Source of the DNA: a virus
Strand: one strand, 5' to 3'
Virus record (IMG/VR): IMGVR_UViG_3300020455_000112
Coordinates: 1-20,222 of that record
Length of the DNA stretch: 20,222 bases
Shown: piece after piece, positions 17,001-20,222 of the stretch
How positions within the stretch are numbered: position 1 is the first letter of the stretch
Layout of the letters: each line of letters starts with the position of its first letter
Program-made: the position numbers and the translations under genes
Notes under the pieces: generated by a model
What the model saw: the letters and a program-made list of their open reading frames with translations, nothing else
Database searches by the model: none
What the model was told of the DNA's origin: nothing

Positions 17001-18651
17001 CTGCCTCTAAGGTTCCTGAATCTCTATTATTAACAGACAGAATTTCACCATTGGTAAATTCACCACTCACATGCTCAAGATAGATGTAATGTGTATTGTT
17101 TCCAGTATCTGCAACATAACCTGTCGCCCCAGAAGTTTTACCAACAATTTTAGTACCTGCAGTATAAGTTACTGCATTCGTGATATTCAGAACGGTAAAC
17201 ATCTGAACATCAAAGAACCAGAGATCGTAAACACCACCAACAATAGTTGGTTCGATTCCAAATGGTGATGTTGCAGCTAAAGCACTACTAGATTTTTGTA
17301 ACTGAACTACCCTACATCTACCAATTCTATTAGCACCTGACTTTACAGAAGATGTTGCATTTGCTGCCCAATCATCATAAAGATTTAGAGTTTGATATGC
17401 ATCACTAACACCATCTCCAGATATTTCTGGCCAACCATGAACATCATAAACCTTTACAAAATTACCAAGATTGAAGTTAATAATACCATTTTGACGAGTT
17501 TCAAAATCTCTTGGTTTATCTACATCAACATATCGTGGACTAATAAAGTTAGTTCTATATCCTCTAATATATGCTTTACCAGGAGAAACCTCAATTGCTA
17601 ATTTATTATCATCAGCGAGATTACCTTGATCTGAGTTTTGACCTTTATTATAAACACCATTATTAAATCCATCATTAAGATGCTCTCGCATATTAACGTT
17701 AAATGTATCAATTACATAGTCACCAGACTCTTCAAAAGTTCTACGAGCCAATGATTTTTCTAACTCACTATATTCAGTTCTCTCTACAAAATTTTCTACC
17801 CTACTATTGTTAATTCTTAAAAGTTCAATGAAGTCTTTATCTGCTTCATCAGTAATTAATCGTTTTACAAACTGTGTTTGAATTTTAAATCTATGAGCAC
17901 CTGGTGCAGAATAATTTGAAGTTCCTGCAGCATTATCATTTAGAGATTCATCATCTTCAGGAGTGACAATAGATTCTAAAATCTCAAGACCTACTCTGTA
18001 AGAAGGATTGCTACTATACTGATCAAGAATTAGATAGTTAGTTGGGACATTTACAAAATGACCTCTAATATAATAAACACCTTCACTAATATATGCAGTA
18101 GAACCTACAGCAGTAGCAGCAACAGGAAGCAACTGAGCAAAAGGAGTACCGATCTCAATTAGAGTTGATCCAAAAGTAATTTCCTTATCTGTAATTAACT
18201 GTTCATTAATCTGGAATGTTTTCAGACCAGTGGCAGAAGTAGTATCACCAGAATCTATATACTTAACATATAATGTGATATAACCTTTTTCTGATTCCGA
18301 GGCAGAAATACTATATAAAACCTTTGCCTTAACGCCTGTAGTTAGACCCTCAACAATAGTTCCAGTTATTTGAGTTCTATAAGTTTCAACATCACTACCC
18401 AAGAAAGATTCTTGAACAAGAACTGCCTGAACATCCAAGTCATAACCAACTTGACCTGGAATTACCATTGCACCATCTTTGAATAGGTGCGTTCCAACAG
18501 ATTCTACTTGGTTCTGCAGAACACTCTGCATTGTACTGAGTTCTCTTGCCTGAATAGGAAATCCAGGACGGAACAGCACTCGATAAAAATTCTTATCTTT
18601 ATCGAAGTCGTCGTAATACGGTGTTACGTTTAGGTTAGTATTTTGTGCCAT
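11047..18651 (-). CDS. Giant DUF4815-family virion (baseplate/tail) protein, 2534 aa
   Basis: Residues 1-70 (PYYDDFDKDKNFYRVLFRPG, FPIQARELSTMQSVLQNQ, HLFKDGAMVIPG) identify the DUF4815 family of phage virion proteins. The conserved body continues to about residue 405 (GVYYIRGHFV, SPGKAYIRGYR). Later landmarks are RRYTMKDIGDLEQRLTHVEYY (1256-1276), an Arg-rich stretch (1457-1546) ending MYAFFDGVDVTTYLTP, a DPLAQSFIVEEEGGVFLSTVEIFF domain (1771-1794) with QIRTMENGYPT, a phage-tail module ALAAAATTITVENAS...EDEIITY...GRGTNGT (about 2148-2213), and a C-terminal beta domain (SIRVDFQMSRPPEADVRIYYRAF onwards). At least five G-x-TSG modules interrupt it, and residues 611-680 are shared with the fibre protein. 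Gene order puts it in the place of T4 genes 9-10, so it is probably an outer baseplate component linking wedge to fibre. It starts 5 nt after gp8 without a Shine-Dalgarno. Confidence 0.88.
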   Translation of the reverse strand: MAQNTNLNVTPYYDDFDKDKNFYRVLFRPGFPIQARELSTMQSVLQNQVESVGTHLFKDGAMVIPGQVGYDLDVQAVLVQESFLGSDVETYRTQITGTIVEGLTTGVKAKVLYSISASESEKGYITLYVKYIDSGDTTSATGLKTFQINEQLITDKEITFGSTLIEIGTPFAQLLPVAATAVGSTAYISEGVYYIRGHFVNVPTNYLILDQYSSNPSYRVGLEILESIVTPEDDESLNDNAAGTSNYSAPGAHRFKIQTQFVKRLITDEADKDFIELLRINNSRVENFVERTEYSELEKSLARRTFEESGDYVIDTFNVNMREHLNDGFNNGVYNKGQNSDQGNLADDNKLAIEVSPGKAYIRGYRTNFISPRYVDVDKPRDFETRQNGIINFNLGNFVKVYDVHGWPEISGDGVSDAYQTLNLYDDWAANATSSVKSGANRIGRCRVVQLQKSSSALAATSPFGIEPTIVGGVYDLWFFDVQMFTVLNITNAVTYTAGTKIVGKTSGATGYVADTGNNTHYIYLEHVSGEFTNGEILSVNNRDSGTLEAAHTYQLSDVRSSFGLDGSSAVRFGANWILNDSRPIESSTVNIDETTGDVLTVDTIGAAVGARTAGTYNIASTGVSTDGSGTGATFTIVVDGTGAATITVTGGGSGYVINETITVADAQLGSGGAAALQFDVASVGREDITGFRTRFEKDLRPGDVVTPTLSDLEGTNTLRVKRVDPTAIATTSGNRKSTVLAGDAIFDYTDQTTRLDNTLKVGTVAAGQYSELVRLRPFIFQKDYQNGELSFDLPEDTMKSLSDESFFVFRNFASKTVTSGSITFTLPETEAFGALSGDNYILTIIDKGTSSVFTDGENVDIDAQVDAGVLSTSFGSDNQSFSISGLTNIATVTLTALVSKNTVSKKIKTAAKMKALKVIKTDIDVDTQPTGLTYSTLYGTRVEDLDVSFGVNDVYNVHAIYESYDDNDASSPYVVLTESVFFAASTLIVGKTSGARGRVISFSNADLKLYYVGLNEIPFITGESITGENTAGDAITGIIDDTEGSIFAGSKVITDQFELESGQRTNFYDVSKLIRLPSTVAPTRRLLVIFDFFSHEASGDYFSAESYSGISYKEIPNYKMDGSIKYIRDQIDFRPAIKELRNGSGTVSAPYYVNCSTFDFVSRVFSTAGGAGGATIFDIMQVNSSFRADYSWYLPRIDKLYLSHDGKLIVSKGVSGYYLIPPPKVENAMLLASIEYKPYVFDPERDVLISTEVIRRYTMKDIGDLEQRLTHVEYYTSLSLLESQAENTKTYDENGFDRLKNGYVVDDFTDHTTGDVLNPDYKCSLDFKEGQLRPQHYTTNVGLVYNAADSTNIVKTAGNVLMLPYEDVALITQPYASRTENVNPFNVFTFIGRIDLTPASDDWIDIERVPARVENIEGDFSSVSNDLQVDQNGFAPVQWGSWQTNWTGESVTSTSRNRSASGTFGVGRQLGSLGHGQRRQGLFYLHERRTFRVVNNQARQGVRTRVVPKIERRSLGDSVLSRSAIPWIRSRNIGFNVDRMKPRTRMYAFFDGVDVTTYLTPKVIELIKNSTTDSRTNETPFVVGETVLGETSGCQLKVVAPDDGYKTNPYGKGTEVLPTSYASQTALLNHDITAISETVSPDYFGNMQVGEILVGQTSGARAVVQDRRLLTDNVGNLQGTFFVPSPKNDANPRWATGTRSFRFTTSDSNSKAIGAVDSSADTTYAATGTLQTVQENVLAIRNAELVRDTVSEDRVVETTRTETRQIGWYDPLAQSFIVEEEGGVFLSTVEIFFNSKDANIPISMQIRTMENGYPTKTILPFSDVTITPDQVEISESAAVATKFTFKAPVYIKSSVEYCFVLLSDSNEYKVWISRMGDVDISGNRTISEQPYAGVLFKSQNASTWTADQYEDLKFTVYRANFTQTTGTVALNNTPQGKGNGGIHRLIDNPIQTIKPKLVLTAGPTATQYTFSIGARLLQLTTGAGATVVSSTTSGSAADTITVNDVSGNWLAGTSTTFLLRSSEALATQVVGSASGTLEVGDIVTGATSGSVGIVKSWNGSTALVLHYITGAFTNSETINETGGWSATVTSSTESGDSFGAYLSSAPTYANDEKEILIYHRNHGMHQRTNNVKVEGAVSEIGNTSLTSALAAAATTITVENASTFHEVVNGAAISNANPGYVKIEDEIITYNAISSDGKTITVATSGRGTNGTTDVTHASGAVVECYNLDGIPLVDINKTHTSISCPWLDTYMLHLNGVANNGIRAGGNQIFASQNTQFETLTPTVSVMNLPETDITAKINTTTATSIGNGSAVVDQSSFVNDGTYEFITLNDYNFFPNPKMVCSEVNENAKLDGQKSLTMLIDLSTTKSSLSPVVDLDRCSLITTSNRINAWPGGSSPYGQQSAIDTSQDVSLLPLGDQNDCVYITRLARLIRESRSIRVDFQMSRPPEADVRIYYRAFSTGSGDDIDSIGWTQMDKPLQYDDSPSEEILWKDYYYEVSGLNFNAFQLKIVLRSSNQARVPLLADLRAIALAT
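12362..12543 (-). repeat. G-x-TSG beta module, DUF4815 residues 2037-2097
   Basis: This contains LEVGDIVTGATSGSVGIV, KSWNGSTALVLHYITGAFTN and a following SETINETGGWSATV. It is the copy most like the fibre C-terminal module (3588-3727) and the gp14 insertion. Confidence 0.7.
13607..13911 (-). repeat. Pair of G-x-TSG beta modules, DUF4815 residues 1581-1682
   Basis: The first is FVVGETVLGETSGCQLKVV and the second MQVGEILVGQTSGARAVV, about 66 residues apart. They lie just after the Arg-rich FFDGVDV domain. Confidence 0.7.
14015..14283 (-). other. Arginine-rich segment of the DUF4815 protein
   Basis: Residues 1457-1546 contain 19 Arg but only two Lys and four acidic residues. The segment leads into the conserved MYAFFDGVDV motif. 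It is much more basic than the surrounding protein. Confidence 0.8.
15533..15711 (-). repeat. G-x-TSG beta module, DUF4815 residues 981-1040
   Basis: STLIVGKTSGARGRVISF is followed by LKLYYVGLNEIPFITGESI and a second GENTAGDAITG. The IVGKTSGA core is identical to the copy at 17012-17172. Confidence 0.7.
16613..16821 (-). repeat. 70-residue RTAGTY...ADAQLG module, DUF4815 copy
   Basis: DUF4815 residues 611-680 read RTAGTYNI...TFTIVVDGTGAATITVT..GSGYVINETITVADAQLG.GGAAALQFD. This is the partner of fibre residues 2052-2121 (3807-4015). Confidence 0.85.
17012..17172 (-). repeat. G-x-TSG beta module, DUF4815 residues 494-547
   Basis: TAGTKIVGKTSGATGYVAD is followed by YIYLEHVSGEFTNGEILSV. The pattern of a G-x-TSG turn, a hydrophobic strand and a G-x-F-x-x-G-E close is the fullest example in this window. 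Confidence 0.7.
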
Positions 18652-18656
18652 TCGGG

Positions 18657-20189
18657 TTAGAACTCGATTACGATTTTAATGTCTTCTACTTGGTCGTTTG
18701 CACGACTGATTGATCTCCTATTATCTATATAAACAACCTGACCGCTGTTTGGTTCAATTTCTGCTTTTGCATATCCACTAGTAAATCTCATACCCAAATC
18801 ATATTCAGTGTTGTTAATAGTTCTAGAAGAGGAATTTGGAACAGCAGGGAAGTTTACGTCTGGTTGACCAGATGCACCTGAAGTTGCTCCACTTATAACG
18901 TTAGATCCATCAAACTCATTTTGTGTACCAGTAACTTCAGGGAAAATACCATCAACTGAGTTCTGATAATATTTCAAAACTTTAGTTGTTGCATTCCAAG
19001 AAATAACTCTTGCTCTTGCAGTAATGTTAGTACCTCCAACAACTCTAGTCTGAGTAATAATTTCATCAGGAACATAATTTCCTTGAAATGTCGGAGAGAA
19101 AATAACTGCTTTTGTAGCAGAAACTGTCAAATCTGCAAGAAGTTCTGATGTACCAAACTTGAGTGGATTTGTTACTAATCCAATACGACGATAATCATTA
19201 TCAATAGGGAAATCACCTGCACCCTCATCATATGAGAGTTTAGCGTTAATCATTACACGGAAACCACCAAGTTCAATACTTGAATCGTATCCATGTCCAT
19301 CTGGAGGAGGAATAATAACATCAACTTCTCCACTAGTTCCAGTTCCAATACCAGTGATAGCATTGATACTGATTTGACCAAACGTGTATCCTGTACCACC
19401 AGATGTCACTGTGGCAGAAGTAATCTTACCACCGTCAACAACGATAGAAACACGTCCTCCAGTACCATCACCATTAATAGCAACGTTATCATAAGTTCCG
19501 TTATTATATCCAGAACCAGCAGCGTTTATAACAACAGTATCGATTTCTCCAGTAACAGCATTAGTCTTTACCGCAGTATTGGTAAAGACTGGCATGTAGT
19601 CATTAGAGAAGAATTTAAGGACTGAAGCAACAGGGATGGTGTACATATACTTCCAACGATATCCATCGCCAGTAGTAATAATAGAGGTACTGGTGCCAGT
19701 AGGCTCAACTGTAGAAGGTTTACCATTAGGATCAGAGGGTGAGGTACCGTTATAAATGCATTTATATACTTGATATTGTGAATTCACAACAAAAAAGTCT
19801 GCATCATATAATTTAGTAGCACCAGAAGCAGCAGTTTTACTTGGAGAATAGTTATGACGATACATGTCATAAGTAAAACCCAAACCACCTGTAGTTTCTT
19901 CAGGAGAAACCCAGTCAATTCTACGAACAACCTGAACCGTATCAGCAGCAAGAACTCTCTTAAGAGAGATCATATCATCATACGAGTTAGAAAACTCCGA
20001 AAATGAGTCCACTGCCTGTGGGGGTGCGTTCTCATTGTCCCAAGGTTGGGATCTTCCAATAAAAACATAAAGTCTATCTCGATTAGAACCTGCTGCAGAA
20101 TCGCTTTGAGTTGCATCTGGTCCTTCAAGTGCTTTGATGAATTTTCTCGCTGAAAAAATTCTAAATTGATCAGTTAATAGGGCTGCCAT
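18657..20189 (-). CDS. 8: Baseplate wedge protein (T4 gp8-like), enlarged
   Basis: T4 gp8 is a dimeric baseplate wedge protein that binds gp10, gp7 and gp6. This homologue is 510 aa against 334 in T4. Aligned landmarks are RLYVFIGRSQPWDNEN..PQAVDS (39-62; T4 has FITFGRSEPW and PPYPTDS), RVLAADTVQVVRRIDW (78-93), QVYKCIYN (140-147), TTGDGYRWKYMYTIP (172-186; T4 GDGYVWEYLFEIP), NDYRRIGLVTNPL (331-343; T4 GFRQISIITNPL) and the end SGQVVYIDNR..ISRANDQVEDIKIVIEF (482-510; T4 SGEMIYMENR..I..AMDQTEEINILFTF). The extra length is mainly two insertions, about residues 213-291 (Gly-rich) and 360-445 (TSG type), both resembling segments of other proteins here. The start is the first ATG, with AGAGGA about 15 nt upstream and an apparent late promoter at the window edge. 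Confidence 0.9.
   Translation of the reverse strand: MAALLTDQFRIFSARKFIKALEGPDATQSDSAAGSNRDRLYVFIGRSQPWDNENAPPQAVDSFSEFSNSYDDMISLKRVLAADTVQVVRRIDWVSPEETTGGLGFTYDMYRHNYSPSKTAASGATKLYDADFFVVNSQYQVYKCIYNGTSPSDPNGKPSTVEPTGTSTSIITTGDGYRWKYMYTIPVASVLKFFSNDYMPVFTNTAVKTNAVTGEIDTVVINAAGSGYNNGTYDNVAINGDGTGGRVSIVVDGGKITSATVTSGGTGYTFGQISINAITGIGTGTSGEVDVIIPPPDGHGYDSSIELGGFRVMINAKLSYDEGAGDFPIDNDYRRIGLVTNPLKFGTSELLADLTVSATKAVIFSPTFQGNYVPDEIITQTRVVGGTNITARARVISWNATTKVLKYYQNSVDGIFPEVTGTQNEFDGSNVISGATSGASGQPDVNFPAVPNSSSRTINNTEYDLGMRFTSGYAKAEIEPNSGQVVYIDNRRSISRANDQVEDIKIVIEF
18856..19112 (-). repeat. TSG-type beta insertion in gp8
   Basis: Residues 360-445 of the gp8-like protein lie between the conserved ITNPL-type motif and the C-terminal SGQVVYIDNR block. 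T4 has only a short linker there. The segment holds VVGGTNITARARVISWNAT and ISGATSGASG, the pattern also seen in gp14 residues 205-262. Confidence 0.65.
19318..19553 (-). repeat. Glycine-rich beta insertion in gp8
   Basis: Residues 213-291 contain EIDTVVINAAGSGYNNGTY, VVDGGKITSATVTSGGTGYTFG and IGTGTSGEVDV. The G-x-I-x-x-x-T-V-N-A-G-G-x-G-Y pattern also occurs twice near fibre residues 1940-2037 (GAITAATVNAGGSGY and GAITNVTVNAGGTGF). Confidence 0.65.
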
Positions 20190-20215
20190 GTCCTAGGTAC
20201 TATTGTCCTCTTGTT

Positions 20216-20222
20216 TATTTAT
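20216..20222 (-). promoter_or_regulatory. Probable T4-type late promoter ahead of gp8, cut by the window edge
   Basis: The minus strand opens with ATAAATA, seven of the eight bases of the NATAAATA late element, 26 nt before the gp8 ATG. The eighth base and any upstream gene lie outside the window, so it might instead fall in coding sequence. Confidence 0.5.

Noticed and set aside
19750-19775. TATATAAATG, a near match to the late promoter motif inside gp8
   Set aside because: The last base of the motif does not match, and no gene start is near it.
1-20222. A novel non-structural system such as defence, anti-defence or a retroelement with variable repeats
   Set aside because: Although the fibre N-terminus resembles the major tropism determinant family, I see no reverse transcriptase and no template/variable repeat pair; every gene fits virion structure, assembly or packaging.

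Overview
The window is a block of late virion genes from a T4-like marine myovirus, most probably a cyanophage of Synechococcus or Prochlorococcus. The evidence is a run of homologues of T4 baseplate, neck, tail-completion and small-terminase proteins in T4 order, AT-rich DNA, T4-type late promoter motifs (NATAAATA) and the DUF4815 and repeat-fibre proteins typical of marine T4-likes. The host is inferred; no photosynthesis or other auxiliary metabolic gene lies here.

All supported genes are on the minus strand, so transcription runs from high to low coordinates. Unit 1 has an apparent late promoter at the right edge (20216-20222). It holds a gp8-like baseplate wedge protein (18657-20189), a 2534-residue DUF4815 virion protein (11047-18651) and three small overlapping genes (98, 83 and 89 aa), and ends at a strong hairpin terminator (10218-10240). 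Unit 2 starts at a late promoter (10205-10212). It holds a 2205-residue repeat-built fibre-like protein (3551-10168), neck proteins gp13 and gp14, tail terminator gp15 and small terminase gp16. A further late promoter motif lies inside the end of gp16, ahead of an unrecognised 178-aa protein and the first 16 codons of another gene that runs off the left edge.

Together the genes cover one assembly stage: outer baseplate and fibre, head-to-tail neck, top of the tail, and the start of the packaging motor. Compared with T4, the interval that holds genes 9, 10, 11, 12 and wac is filled by two giant proteins and three small ones with no recognisable T4 homologue. The genes are tightly packed, with overlaps of 1-14 nt and gaps of 1-6 nt. 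The only real gap is 78 nt (10169-10246), and it holds the terminator and promoter. No stretch of 300 bases lacks a gene, and I see no tRNA, CRISPR, insertion sequence or attachment site.

The most unusual signal is modular. The same small glycine-rich or 'G-x-TSG' beta-type segments recur in four different virion proteins (gp8, DUF4815, fibre, gp14). In gp8 and gp14 they look like insertions relative to T4. I saw no enzyme, defence or other non-structural system.
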